Shown piece after piece: positions 36,607 through 45,871 of a stretch of DNA of 64,000 nt. Position 1 is the first letter of the stretch; each line of letters opens with the position of its first letter. The stretch lies in assembly GCA_905182175.1 (NCBI GenBank), contig CAJJAT010000018.1, positions 1 through 64,000 on the forward strand. The letters are read 5' to 3'. The DNA is from Flavobacteriales bacterium UBA1494 (GTDB taxonomy: Bacteria > Bacteroidota > Bacteroidia > Flavobacteriales_E > Vicingaceae). The notes beneath the pieces are model-generated. The model ran no database searches. It had not been told where the DNA came from and saw nothing but the letters and a program-made list of their open reading frames with translations. A program made the position numbers and the translations under genes.

Positions 36607-39386
36607 AACGACTCTTTACTTTAGCCTTGCTATCTCTTTCTTTTTACGGATTTTCGCAGTCGCCCCCCCATTTTATAACAGGAGAAATAATTGTAAAAAT
36701 AAAGTCGGAATACAGTAACAAATGCGCTAAAAATTCTATTCAAATTACTGATATAGAAAATTTAATAAGAAAAAACGGCATAACAGCAATAGAGAAGCTA
36801 TTTCCGAAACATGGGCAACTCAAACAGCTAAAATCAGGACAAAAATTCATTGACCTCAGCACTATTTATACGTTTAAAATTGATCCACTTTCAAATCCAA
36901 AAAAAATAATAGCACAGCTACAAAAAAATGAAACAGTGGCTTACGCCGAAGAAAAAGTATTAAACGAGTTAACATACACTCCTAATGACAGATTGAATGG
37001 AAGTCAATGGTATTTAGGAGCCATTGATGTTTTTCGGGCTTGGGATATACAAAAAGGCGATACGACTGTGGTAATTGCCTTTACTGATACAGGTACAGAT
37101 ACCGATCATCCAGACATGGTAGAAAACTATGCGTACAACTACAACGACCCAATTAACGGAATTGATGACGATATGGATGGCTACATTGATAACTTTTTAG
37201 GTTGGGATGTTGCCGATAACGATAACGACGTAGGTTTCGGAAACTCTGGTCATGGAATTAATGTAGGTGGTTTAGCTAGTGCAGTTACAGACAATGTTAC
37301 TGGCCTTAGTGGTGCAGGTTTTAATACCCGCTTACTGCCAATTAAAATTGATCAAAGTTCATCAGGTAGACTTACAGCCGCTTATGAAGGCATTGTTTAC
37401 GCAGCTGACCACGGTGCATTTATTATTACAAACTCCTGGGGAAGTACAGTTTACCGGCAATATGCTCAGGACGTTGTAAATTATGCCACTCTAAACAAAG
37501 GTTGCTTAGTAATTGCAGCAACTGGTAATAATGGTTTTGAGAATCGTTTTTATCCTGCGGCGTATGACAATGTGCTTTCCGTCGGATCTCTCACGACCCC
37601 TGATACAGTAAAGACAAACTCGAACTACGGCTACTGGACAGACCTTATGGCACCTGGTGACAACATGCTAACCACTAATGCAATTGGCGGTTACGGAACC
37701 AATGGAGGAACTTCCATGGCAGCGCCTGTTGTAGCGGGAGTTGCAGGCTTGGTGAAAGCCCAATTTCCGAAGTACACATGGCAACAGGTTACCGAACAAA
37801 TTTTAAACAATGCCACTAATATTGATCGATTTAATGACTCAAAGTATACCGGTAAAATTGGCTCAGGCAGAGTAAATGCTTTTCTTGCTGTTTCAGATTC
37901 GTCCAAGCCAGGCATTGTGTTTCAAAATTATTCCATTACAGACTCGAACGACGAAACTTTTTTAATTGGCGATACACTTCGAATTTCAGGTGCATTTATA
38001 AATTTGCTAAAAGACGCAACAAATACAGTTATATCAGTAACAACTATTAATAACAAACTTCAAAACGTTACCAATACACTAGTAATTGGTGTGTTAAATT
38101 CGTTAGATTCAGTTGAAAATAGATCCAATCCATTCGAGTTTATTGTGCCGCAAAACATTGGCTTTAACGAGGTAATTGAATTTGAAATTACGATTACAGC
38201 TGATAGTTACGTAAAAAAGCAATACTTCTCCACTAGTGTAAACTCAGACTACCTAACGGTGAACGAAAACAATCTAACAGTTACATTAACGAGTAACGGG
38301 GCTTTGGGTTTTGCTGCAACTAGTGGCCAATTAGGAGAAGGCATAAAATATAAAAACGGAAACTCATTACTATATGAGGGAAGCTTCATTTTAGCTTCAG
38401 CCGCATCATTTGTTGGTAACAACTTCAGAGGTTCAACCTCTGGTACAACAGATGATGACTTTACAACATCACGTCCAATTCGCCCAATAACTGCTAAATC
38501 TGCAGATTTTCAAACCTTCAATTCATTTGACCTAAACAATTCGCCTTCAATCAATTTTAATATTGAAAACACTTGCTATATATTCAAACACAACCAAGCA
38601 AACAATTCAATTATATATGAGTATGAGATAACAAACACAGGGAATATTGCTTATTCTGATTTGTACTCAGGTCTAATATTGGATTGGGATATTGCAAACT
38701 TCTCCAACAACAAAATTGGTTTTGACCCCGCGCGAAATATGGGAATAAGTTTAGCTACCGATACAACTATTTTTTGTGGTGTCCGTATTCTAACTGATAC
38801 CTCAATTTCGAAGTTTCACTACGCCATTGACAACGCATTAAACGGCAATGGAGGTGTAAACATAACAGATGGTTTCACCGATGCTGAAAAAGTACAAGTG
38901 CTCAGTACAGACAGAGCGATAGGTGGAAATTCATCTAATGAAGGAAATGATATTATTGATGTTAACTCAATGGGGCCGTTTTCGCTAAACCCCGGAGAAT
39001 CGTTTTACGTCAGCTTCCTAATTACCGTTTCAGACTCCTTAGAAAGTCTTCAAATAGAAAGTGACACATTGAAAAAATTATATGAGCAGATTGTGCTTTC
39101 CGCAAAAGAAATAACATCAATAGATCAAAAGAATGCATTGTCTGTATTTCCCAATCCAGCCACTCATTTTATTTCATTGAAAGTGACCCTTGCTAAAAGG
39201 CAAGATTTTAACCTAAATATCTACGACCTAACAGGTAAATTAGCTTACTTCTCAAAAGAGAACACTCTTCAAAAAGGAACAAATATTCTTTCTCTACAAG
39301 AAATCAATTTTAATTCTGGAGTCTATTTCGTTGAACTCATTGGTGAAGGAATTCGCCTTCAACAGAAGTTTGTAGTTGCTAACTAA
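36603..39386 (+). CDS. Second secreted S8 peptidase with T9SS type A sorting domain
   Basis: This 927-aa protein has a signal peptide ending YGFSQ and an inhibitor-like propeptide (about 20-125). The catalytic domain has Asp162 (FTDTGTDTDHPD), His217 (SGHGINVGGLAS) and Ser371 (GGTSMAAPVVAG). A long beta-rich region (about 435-840) follows, then the sorting domain (VFPNPATHFISL, LNIYDLTGKL, FNSGVYFVELIG). It is of the Bacteroidota extracellular S8 type with a GINVGGLA oxyanion-side pattern. The ATG overlaps the stop of the preceding S8 gene (ATGA), so the two proteases are co-translated as a pair. They differ strongly in sequence, so they are not a recent tandem duplication. Confidence 0.9.
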   Translation: MKRLFTLALLSLSFYGFSQSPPHFITGEIIVKIKSEYSNKCAKNSIQITDIENLIRKNGITAIEKLFPKHGQLKQLKSGQKFIDLSTIYTFKIDPLSNPKKIIAQLQKNETVAYAEEKVLNELTYTPNDRLNGSQWYLGAIDVFRAWDIQKGDTTVVIAFTDTGTDTDHPDMVENYAYNYNDPINGIDDDMDGYIDNFLGWDVADNDNDVGFGNSGHGINVGGLASAVTDNVTGLSGAGFNTRLLPIKIDQSSSGRLTAAYEGIVYAADHGAFIITNSWGSTVYRQYAQDVVNYATLNKGCLVIAATGNNGFENRFYPAAYDNVLSVGSLTTPDTVKTNSNYGYWTDLMAPGDNMLTTNAIGGYGTNGGTSMAAPVVAGVAGLVKAQFPKYTWQQVTEQILNNATNIDRFNDSKYTGKIGSGRVNAFLAVSDSSKPGIVFQNYSITDSNDETFLIGDTLRISGAFINLLKDATNTVISVTTINNKLQNVTNTLVIGVLNSLDSVENRSNPFEFIVPQNIGFNEVIEFEITITADSYVKKQYFSTSVNSDYLTVNENNLTVTLTSNGALGFAATSGQLGEGIKYKNGNSLLYEGSFILASAASFVGNNFRGSTSGTTDDDFTTSRPIRPITAKSADFQTFNSFDLNNSPSINFNIENTCYIFKHNQANNSIIYEYEITNTGNIAYSDLYSGLILDWDIANFSNNKIGFDPARNMGISLATDTTIFCGVRILTDTSISKFHYAIDNALNGNGGVNITDGFTDAEKVQVLSTDRAIGGNSSNEGNDIIDVNSMGPFSLNPGESFYVSFLITVSDSLESLQIESDTLKKLYEQIVLSAKEITSIDQKNALSVFPNPATHFISLKVTLAKRQDFNLNIYDLTGKLAYFSKENTLQKGTNILSLQEINFNSGVYFVELIGEGIRLQQKFVVAN

Positions 39387-39400
39387 CGTAGATTTACAGA

Positions 39401-40138
39401 ATGAGTAATGTACGATCCCTTTTCGTTAAAAGGCCTTTAGAGGGAAGGAGATTAGCAATTTCTGACATTCATGGTTGTAGCAGAACATTCAAGAAATTAC
39501 TATCGAAAGTTAAGCTGACGAAAAAAGACCAGCTCTTTCTTTTGGGCGATTTGGTAAATAAAGGGCCAAACTCAGATAAGGTGTTGAACAGAGTCTTAAA
39601 ACTTAGAAACCAAGGATACCAGATTTTTATCACATTAGGCAACCACGAGCAAATCATTTTAAATAGCAACCTAAAATCTGAAGGGCAGAGAAAGCGTACT
39701 TTAAACGGCATGAATTCCTTGAATCTACTTAAAGGAAAAATGGTTCGAAAAGAATACCTTCAATTGTTTAAGTCAAGCTATCACTTTATAGAAACAGATC
39801 AGCATTATCTTGTTCATGCTGGATTTAATAGCTCTAAAAATCCATTTGAAGAGAAGAAGTCCATGCTGAATACAAGGGATTTTAAGTATAAATCAGAATT
39901 ATTTCATGAGAAACAAATCCTAATTGGCCACACTCCAACCGAGCTTGACGAAATTAAAGAAAGAGTTAAAAAAGAGAAAAGAGTGATTTGCATAGATAAC
40001 GGCTGCGTTAACCGAACGGAAAAAAACCAAGGAGGATTAGTTTGTTTGAACCTAGACACGAAGAAGATAATCTCGAAGAAGTACGCTGAAAGAGAGCAAA
40101 AAAAAAGCTTCTCGATTCTTCGAGAAGCTTTTTTGTAA
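39401..40138 (+). CDS. Metallophosphoesterase (serine/threonine protein phosphatase type)
   Basis: This 245-aa cytoplasmic enzyme has all the PPP-family metal-site motifs: ISDIHGC (residues about 20-26), LLGDLVNKGP, TLGNHEQ, then LVHAGFN and IGHTPTE. It is close to bacteriophage-lambda-like or PrpE-like small phosphatases that act on phosphoproteins or dinucleotides; the substrate is unknown. It starts 14 bp after the second protease, so it may be expressed with that pair. Its last codons lie inside the terminator hairpin at 40098-40134. Confidence 0.88.
   Translation: MSNVRSLFVKRPLEGRRLAISDIHGCSRTFKKLLSKVKLTKKDQLFLLGDLVNKGPNSDKVLNRVLKLRNQGYQIFITLGNHEQIILNSNLKSEGQRKRTLNGMNSLNLLKGKMVRKEYLQLFKSSYHFIETDQHYLVHAGFNSSKNPFEEKKSMLNTRDFKYKSELFHEKQILIGHTPTELDEIKERVKKEKRVICIDNGCVNRTEKNQGGLVCLNLDTKKIISKKYAEREQKKSFSILREAFL
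40098..40134. terminator. Intrinsic terminator overlapping the 3' end of the phosphatase gene
   Basis: AAAAAAGCTTCTCG and CGAGAAGCTTTTTT form a perfect 14-bp stem around ATTCTT, with A-run and T-run on the two sides. It encodes the last residues of the phosphatase before TAA at 40136-40138. It can also stop the rpsT transcript coming from the other strand, 18 bases beyond the rpsT stop. Confidence 0.85.
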
Positions 40139-40152
40139 CTATTTTAAACAAA

Positions 40153-40404
40153 CTACTTTGCTGAAACGTGCTTTGTTAACTTAGATTTTAAGTTAGAAGC
40201 TTTTTTCTTGTGAATAACGTTTCTCTTGGCTAATTTATCAATCATACTTACAACCTTCGGAAGAGCAGCTGTTGCTTCCTTCTTGTCTTCAGTACCTCTT
40301 AGCACAGCAATTGCATTACGAGTAGTCTTTGCATAATATCTATTCTGCAAATTTCTTTTTCTTGACTGTCTGATTCTCTTTAATGCCGACTTATGATTAG
40401 CCAT
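40153..40404 (-). CDS. rpsT: 30S ribosomal protein S20
   Basis: This 83-aa very basic helical protein starts [17 protein letters not shown], the hallmark S20 N-terminus, and continues [26 protein letters not shown] and SKLTKHV. It binds 16S rRNA early in 30S assembly. The gene is downstream of tRNA-Glu on the same strand with 18 bp between, so it may share the tRNA promoter. Its 3' end runs into the shared terminator with the phosphatase gene. Confidence 0.97.
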   Translation of the reverse strand: MANHKSALKRIRQSRKRNLQNRYYAKTTRNAIAVLRGTEDKKEATAALPKVVSMIDKLAKRNVIHKKKASNLKSKLTKHVSAK

Positions 40405-40422
40405 AGTTTTGTTTTTTATTTG

Positions 40423-40494
40423 CAGTCCGTAGGGGAATCGAACCCCTGTTACCAGGATGAAAACCTGGCGTCCTAACCCCTAGACGAACGGACC
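40423..40494 (-). tRNA. tRNA-Glu (anticodon TTC)
   Basis: On the minus strand the sequence folds as a 72-nt cloverleaf. The acceptor GGTCCGT pairs with ACGGACT. The D arm contains TCGTCTAGGGGTTAGGA. The anticodon stem is CCAGG/CCTGG with loop TTTTCAT, giving anticodon TTC. The T arm AGGGGTTCGATTCCCCT contains the invariant TTCGA. The 3' CCA is not encoded (GCA follows), so it must be added after transcription. It lies just upstream of rpsT. Confidence 0.95.
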
Positions 40495-40521
40495 GTGTAT
40501 TGTTCCAAAAAATTTGGAGTG

Positions 40522-40529
40522 CAAATGTA
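40522..40529 (-). promoter_or_regulatory. -7 promoter element for tRNA-Glu (and possibly rpsT)
   Basis: Read on the minus strand this is TACATTTG, an exact TAnnTTTG match located 28 bp before the tRNA 5' end, a normal distance for a tRNA primary transcript. The -33 region is T-rich without a clear TTG. Confidence 0.55.
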
Positions 40530-40703
40530 CTAGAAATTTAAATATTGAAAAACTTTTTAAGAACATTTTTAATATATTTTTTTACCTCCCCTTTCTGTTC
40601 GTTTAACCTACTCACAAATAGATTAATAATCTCTAAATAAAATTAAAAACAAAACAAATACTTTAATTTATGTTTGCAATAATTTTAATTAAATAAAAAA
40701 TTG

Positions 40704-42212
40704 GTGGAATCAATTCTAAAAAATCTAGCTTTTATCTTTTTGTATTTTTTTCTTTGCTACTCAATTGGGTATCTTGAAATCCTCTCAAGTAATCCAAATG
40801 GAGACCATATATGGAGACAATCGGATGGCTTATCTATGGCATACATCTATTATTCAGAAGAAAATAGCTTTTTAGAACCTAAAATGCTAAACCAACTAAG
40901 CAACGCTGGGAAAGCCGTAGGAGAGTTCCCCATACTTTATTACGGTGTAGCACAACTCTACAAGGTATTTGGCCAAAGTGATAGTATCTATCGCCTAACT
41001 TGCTGGCTCATCGGATTTTTAGGGTATTTTGCAGTTTTTAAGATGGTAAGTGAAATCTTAAATGACTTTAAATGGGGAATTATAATTTCACTATTAACCT
41101 TTACTTCACCCATTCTCATTTATTATGGGGTGAGCTTTCTTCCTGACCCTGCATCACTCTCACTTGTATTTATATCTTGGTATTTCATCTACAAGCACTC
41201 CAAAAGAAAAAAACTAGTCTATTATATTCTGGGAATGTTGTTCATGACATTGGCTGCCCTATTAAAAATTACAAGCCTACTATCATTTATTGCTGTGTTC
41301 ATGGGGCTAATTGTTCAGCACATTTCCTCTAAGAAAGCGATTACGTTAAATTGGAAGATGATCACGGCAACTGTCTTGTCAATTCTTTCTATCGTTAGTT
41401 GGGTAATTTTCTCAAAAAGCTACAATCAACTAAATCAAACAACCTATTTTTTCTTGGGAACAGCACCTGCATGGAATCTATCATATAAAGACTTTTGGAT
41501 TACTCTTCACTATATCTCAGATTGGACCAAAGAGTATTTTTACCCAACAGGAAGACACTTAATCTACCTTTTTGCGACGTTAATAATTACACCCATCTTT
41601 AAAAATAAGCTTAGCAAAACTTTATACTATAGCTACTTATTTAGCGTAATAGGTTTTTTGGGTTTTATAGCTTTATTCTTTCAGCAATTCAAAGATCATG
41701 ATTATTACATGGCTCCACTCTTATTTATAGTTCCGCTTACTTTAACATTATTATTATTAAAGTTTAACTTTTTACTTAACAAATCAAACCTGTTGAAATA
41801 TGGGTCTCAATTTTTGTTTGCTCTACTTCTTGTCGCTAGTTCGGTTTATGCACAAAACAGAACCGAAAAAAGAATAACTAATAAATCTGATTGGGTTTTT
41901 GAAGAATTGTATGATTTAGAACCTAAATTGACTAAAATAGGCATAGGTAAAGATGATTTAATCCTGGCACCATTTGACCCTAGCGCTAACATCACTCTTT
42001 ATGCTTTGAAGAGAAAAGGTTGGACAAGATTGAACCGTATTCATACCGTAGAAGAAATATACAAAAAACAACAGTTAGGTGCTAAGTGGATTATTATACC
42101 CACTGACAGCTTGATTTCTAATCGTTATTTGCACAAAGTAATTTCTGAACCGACTTACCAATCAGAAAAAATTTCATTATTCCGATTACAAAAAACTAAT
42201 CGTCAAAACTAA
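40704..42212 (+). CDS. Multi-span membrane glycosyltransferase (GT-C, ArnT/PMT-like)
   Basis: The product is about 502 aa; I choose the GTG at 40704 (an adjoining TTG at 40701 is the alternative) because there is no upstream ATG. About ten to twelve hydrophobic helices cover residues 5-395. The first loop carries the GT-C acidic motif in NPNGDHIWRQSDGL. EFPILYYGVAQLYKVF and FLPDPASLSL are typical of PMT_2/GT39 members. A soluble C-terminal tail (about 395-500) follows. Such enzymes transfer a sugar from a lipid carrier to envelope lipid or protein; donor and acceptor are unknown. It stands alone, with convergent neighbours overlapping its 3' end by 17 bp. Confidence 0.8.
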   Translation: MESILKNLAFIFLYFFLCYSIGYLEILSSNPNGDHIWRQSDGLSMAYIYYSEENSFLEPKMLNQLSNAGKAVGEFPILYYGVAQLYKVFGQSDSIYRLTCWLIGFLGYFAVFKMVSEILNDFKWGIIISLLTFTSPILIYYGVSFLPDPASLSLVFISWYFIYKHSKRKKLVYYILGMLFMTLAALLKITSLLSFIAVFMGLIVQHISSKKAITLNWKMITATVLSILSIVSWVIFSKSYNQLNQTTYFFLGTAPAWNLSYKDFWITLHYISDWTKEYFYPTGRHLIYLFATLIITPIFKNKLSKTLYYSYLFSVIGFLGFIALFFQQFKDHDYYMAPLLFIVPLTLTLLLLKFNFLLNKSNLLKYGSQFLFALLLVASSVYAQNRTEKRITNKSDWVFEELYDLEPKLTKIGIGKDDLILAPFDPSANITLYALKRKGWTRLNRIHTVEEIYKKQQLGAKWIIIPTDSLISNRYLHKVISEPTYQSEKISLFRLQKTNRQN

Positions 42213-42882
42213 ACTTAAACCCTAACCTCTTGCCTGTCTTTACACTCACTCCAGACGTCTCACTTAGCATTTGACCAACAGAAATTTCTTGTACATGTCG
42301 GTAAGGGGGAGCGAATAAATCGAAATCCATAGAGTAAAGTATCGCTTGTTGAATAATATCCAACACGTCCTTCTGATTCATCTCTTGACTTATAAAATCA
42401 TTGTGTATAAAATTTAACTGTCGCTTACCTTCTACAAAAAAGTGATTTTCTTTGTTGATGAATATTCTGCCAATCAAATACCCACTATCATCATATCGAT
42501 TGTATTTTAAAGAATCAGAAAGAAAATTGTACACATTAATAATTCCACAAAAACTCCTATTTGCATCCTCTTTTAAATAAGATGTTTTCCAAAGAGGGTT
42601 AGACCGATCAAAATCAAAAACATTGGTATGCATTTGGAATAAAATAATATCCCCACCAATTTTTAATTGAAATTCAAAACTTCCTTTTTCTTGAAAAGTG
42701 ATATTTACGCCATCGTCAAATTGAGAAGCTTCCTTTACCAAATCTTCCACAACTTTTTTTGACAACACTTTGAAATGGGTGAATGCATCTATTGTATTTC
42801 GATAAATATTTTGCTTTAATGAAGCTTTATTTTTTACCGTTTCTACAATCTTTATAAAATTTTTTTGTTCCTTCTCGCCCAT
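42196..42882 (-). CDS. Conserved hypothetical protein downstream of proS
   Basis: The start is the ATG at 42882 (MGEKEQKN), one base after the proS stop, giving 228 aa. The ORF also reads open six codons earlier, inside proS. The protein is soluble and rich in aromatic residues: KGSFEFQLKIGGDIILFQMHTNVF, NRSFCGIINVYNFLSDSLKY, IGRIFINKENHFFVEG, and a C-terminal block GQMLSETSGVSVKTGKRLGFKF. I recognise no characterised family. Tight coupling to proS means it is made whenever proline-tRNA synthetase is. Its 3' end overlaps the convergent glycosyltransferase by 17 bp. Confidence 0.7.
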   Translation of the reverse strand: MGEKEQKNFIKIVETVKNKASLKQNIYRNTIDAFTHFKVLSKKVVEDLVKEASQFDDGVNITFQEKGSFEFQLKIGGDIILFQMHTNVFDFDRSNPLWKTSYLKEDANRSFCGIINVYNFLSDSLKYNRYDDSGYLIGRIFINKENHFFVEGKRQLNFIHNDFISQEMNQKDVLDIIQQAILYSMDFDLFAPPYRHVQEISVGQMLSETSGVSVKTGKRLGFKFSFDD

Positions 42883-42883
42883 T

Positions 42884-44362
42884 TTAATACGCTTTTGCAA
42901 AAATTACTCTTTGTTTTGAAGGCTTACCTGTCACCATACAAACGCCCTCTTCCTTCTTGTCTGTAAAAGGCAAGCACCTTATTGTTGCTTTAGTTTCCTT
43001 TTGAATTAGATCTTCGGTTTCAGCAGTACCATCCCAGTGAGCATAAATAAATCCACCTTTCTTTTCCAAAATCTTTTTAAACTCAGCATAACTGTCCGCT
43101 TTTTGAGATTTCTCTTCTCTAAAATCAACTGCTCGTTGGTGTAGGTTTAACTGAATATTTTCCAGTAAATGCTTTACCTTATTAGCAATGTCTTTTTGCT
43201 CGTAAATTTTCTTTTCTAGCGTATCTCTTCTAGCTAACTCTAAATTTCCGGCTTCCACATCTCTCATGCCCATTGCAATTCGAATTGGAACACCCTTCAA
43301 CTCATATTCTGCAAACTTCCAACCTGGCTTATGCGTATCTCTATCATCTAGCTTTACAGAAATGCCTTGGTTTTCCAACTCTGTTTTAATTTCCTTTAAT
43401 CTAGCTACTACTGCTTCTTTCTGATCATCTCCCTTGTATATAGGAATCATTACTACTTCATATGGCGCCAATTTTGGCGGCAGCACCAATCCTTTATCAT
43501 CCGAATGTGTCATAATCAAAGCGCCCATTAGTCGTGTAGAAACTCCCCATGAAGTTGCCCAAACATACTCTTTAGTCCCTTCTTTAGTTGCAAATTTTAC
43601 ATCAAACGCCTTCGCAAAGTTTTGGCCTAAAAAGTGTGATGTTCCAGCTTGCAATGCCTTCCCGTCTTGCATCATTGCTTCAATGCAATAGGTATCTTCA
43701 GCTCCTGCAAATCGCTCACTTTCAGATTTTATTCCTTGTATTACCGGCATGGCCATCCACTCCTCTGCAAACTTTGCGTACACCTCAACCATTGTTTTCG
43801 TTTCAGTTAATGCCTCTTCTTTCGTAGCATGAGCTGTATGTCCCTCTTGCCATAAAAACTCAGCGGTTCTTAAAAACAACCGAGTTCTCATTTCCCATCG
43901 TACCACATTGGCCCATTGATTCACTAAAATTGGTAAATCTCTATACGATTGAATCCACCCTTTGTAAGTACTCCAAATAATAGCTTCACTAGTTGGTCGA
44001 ACAACCAATTCCTCTTCCAATTTTGCAGTTTCATCCACAATTAACTTCCCCTTATTATTAGGATCTGTTTTTAATCTATAATGGGTCACTACTGCGCACT
44101 CTTTAGCGAATCCTTCTGCATTTTTTTCCTCAGCTTCAAACAAACTTTTAGGAACAAAAAGCGGAAAGTATGCATTTTCGTGACCTGTGGCTTTAAACAT
44201 TTTATCAAGCTGCGCCTGCATTTTTTCCCAAATTGCATACCCGTATGGTTTTATTACCATACAACCTCTAACTGCCGAGTGCTGAGCTAAACCAGCTCTG
44301 CTTACAATCTCATTGTACCATTGAGAATAATCTTCTTCTCGTGTTGGGAGTCCTTTTGCCAT
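42884..44362 (-). CDS. proS: Prolyl-tRNA synthetase (short, eukaryote/archaea-like type)
   Basis: This 492-aa class II synthetase charges tRNA-Pro. It lacks the editing insertion of the longer bacterial type. Class II signatures are present: motif 1 region [20 protein letters not shown], motif 2 [26 protein letters not shown], and motif 3 with [20 protein letters not shown]. An anticodon-binding domain is at [12 protein letters not shown], and the C-terminal zinc-like extension ends [11 protein letters not shown] -7-like TACTTTTG lies on the minus strand at 44403-44410. The hypothetical gene at 42196 follows it in the operon. Confidence 0.96.
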   Translation of the reverse strand: MAKGLPTREEDYSQWYNEIVSRAGLAQHSAVRGCMVIKPYGYAIWEKMQAQLDKMFKATGHENAYFPLFVPKSLFEAEEKNAEGFAKECAVVTHYRLKTDPNNKGKLIVDETAKLEEELVVRPTSEAIIWSTYKGWIQSYRDLPILVNQWANVVRWEMRTRLFLRTAEFLWQEGHTAHATKEEALTETKTMVEVYAKFAEEWMAMPVIQGIKSESERFAGAEDTYCIEAMMQDGKALQAGTSHFLGQNFAKAFDVKFATKEGTKEYVWATSWGVSTRLMGALIMTHSDDKGLVLPPKLAPYEVVMIPIYKGDDQKEAVVARLKEIKTELENQGISVKLDDRDTHKPGWKFAEYELKGVPIRIAMGMRDVEAGNLELARRDTLEKKIYEQKDIANKVKHLLENIQLNLHQRAVDFREEKSQKADSYAEFKKILEKKGGFIYAHWDGTAETEDLIQKETKATIRCLPFTDKKEEGVCMVTGKPSKQRVIFAKAY

Positions 44363-44456
44363 TTTTGGTATAAAATTTGTTTATAGTTAAGAAATACGAA
44401 AACAAAAGTATCAAATACTTGCTGCTTAAGTAGACGTAAACCTTAAAATAAACGCT

Positions 44457-45860
44457 ATGAAAAGGATTCACAACATAACGACACTATCTATTCTCAGTTT
44501 GCTACTAGTAAGCTGCACTGTTTCTAATACTCCTTATGCCTTCGACGATCTGTATTACAGTCCTTCAAAAGACCCCGTTCAACAAGCGAGAGTTGAAACA
44601 CCTGCAAACAATCAGACCTATTCTAATACTACCACATACAATGATAGATATGCAGAAGATGGGGAAACGAATTATAACGCGTCACAATATCAAAACAGTT
44701 ATGCGGAGGAAAATCAGCAGCAAGCAGCGCAATCAAATAAACAAGCTGAAGACGTAGAATATTATGACGAGGATTATGCTCAGACACTGCAAACAATCAA
44801 TGCCCCAGTTAGAAGTTTCAACACCTACGATCCATATCAAAGAGACAGAATAATGTATACTCAAAACCCTGTTTTTGCTGCACCAAGTGTTTATGGTGGT
44901 TTTCAATTTTGGGATCCATTTATGCCAACAACAGGCCTAAGTGTTGGGTGGAACTCATTTAACGGATGGAACGTAGGAGTTAATGCCGGTGCTGGTTTTG
45001 GTTGTGGAAGAGCATTAAACCCTTACGCAAGGTTTTATGACCCGTTTTGGGGTAATAACATGGGATGGAATGATCCTTTTTGGGGCCCTCAGTTTGGTTG
45101 GGGAAATAACAGAGGTTGGAACAACCAATGGGGCTGGAACAATGGATTTAACAATTTTGGCTATCAGAATGGCTACAGAGATGGATTCAATAATGGTGCA
45201 TTCAACAATTACAGAAACTATGCAGTTGGAAACAACGGAACGAATGGAAGAAATGGAAGAAGACAGGTAGTAGCGCCTAGAGGAAATGCAGGTTCTAGAA
45301 ATGTTTCAACAGGAAGTGGGGCAAGACCAGTAAGGCCAGTTAGAGGTGGAAATAGTGAAGGCACGAATACTTCAAACTCAGTTCGACCATCTAACGCAAG
45401 ACCAACAAGACCTGCGACCGGAGGAACCACTGCGCCCGGTTCTGAAAGCAGACCTAGCCAAAACACAAGACCTAATACAACAAGGCCTGTTAGAAGCACA
45501 CCTCAGCGATACGAGGTTACTCCGAATAGACCGCAACAAACTCGGCCTAATCAATCTAGACCAACAATACAGCAAAGTAGACCTGCTACTCGACCTGCAC
45601 AAAGCACACCAAATAGTCGACCTACGTATACTAGACCTACACAACAAACTAGGCCTACAAACACTCGACCTGTAACAAGACCGACAACAAGACCTGCCCA
45701 ACAACAGGCAAGGCCTAGAACAAATACTCAACCGAGACAGCAAAGCAGACCCAGCTATAACAATAGCAAACCAACTTACTCTGCTCCAAGTAGAAGTAGC
45801 GGAGGAAGTGGATCTAGTTCGCCTTCAAGAAGCACAACAACTAGACCAAGTAGAAGATAA
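44457..45860 (+). CDS. Low-complexity Arg/Pro/Thr-rich lipoprotein of unknown function
   Basis: This 467-aa protein has a lipoprotein signal (SILSLLLVSC, lipobox Cys at about residue 21). Three composition zones follow. Residues about 22-135 are acidic and rich in Q, N, Y. Residues about 140-260 are rich in W, G, N, F, with WDPFMP, NPYARFYDPFWG and WNDPFWGP repeats. Residues about 270-467 consist largely of short RP/RPT/TRP/SRP/QQTRP repeats with a strong positive charge and a GSSSPSR tail. It is probably lipid-anchored at the outer membrane or cell surface. A basic tail could bind polyanions such as LPS, DNA or polysaccharide; this is inference. The next gene follows 11 bp later, so the two are probably co-expressed. 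Confidence 0.8.
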   Translation: MKRIHNITTLSILSLLLVSCTVSNTPYAFDDLYYSPSKDPVQQARVETPANNQTYSNTTTYNDRYAEDGETNYNASQYQNSYAEENQQQAAQSNKQAEDVEYYDEDYAQTLQTINAPVRSFNTYDPYQRDRIMYTQNPVFAAPSVYGGFQFWDPFMPTTGLSVGWNSFNGWNVGVNAGAGFGCGRALNPYARFYDPFWGNNMGWNDPFWGPQFGWGNNRGWNNQWGWNNGFNNFGYQNGYRDGFNNGAFNNYRNYAVGNNGTNGRNGRRQVVAPRGNAGSRNVSTGSGARPVRPVRGGNSEGTNTSNSVRPSNARPTRPATGGTTAPGSESRPSQNTRPNTTRPVRSTPQRYEVTPNRPQQTRPNQSRPTIQQSRPATRPAQSTPNSRPTYTRPTQQTRPTNTRPVTRPTTRPAQQQARPRTNTQPRQQSRPSYNNSKPTYSAPSRSSGGSGSSSPSRSTTTRPSRR

Positions 45861-45871
45861 AAAGAAAGACT

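Noticed and set aside
45218-45743. Long antisense open frames opposite the Arg/Pro-rich gene
   Set aside because: They are composed of L, G, S, R and C runs mirroring the RPT repeats on the plus strand. The plus-strand gene has a lipoprotein signal and good context, so the antisense frames are shadows.
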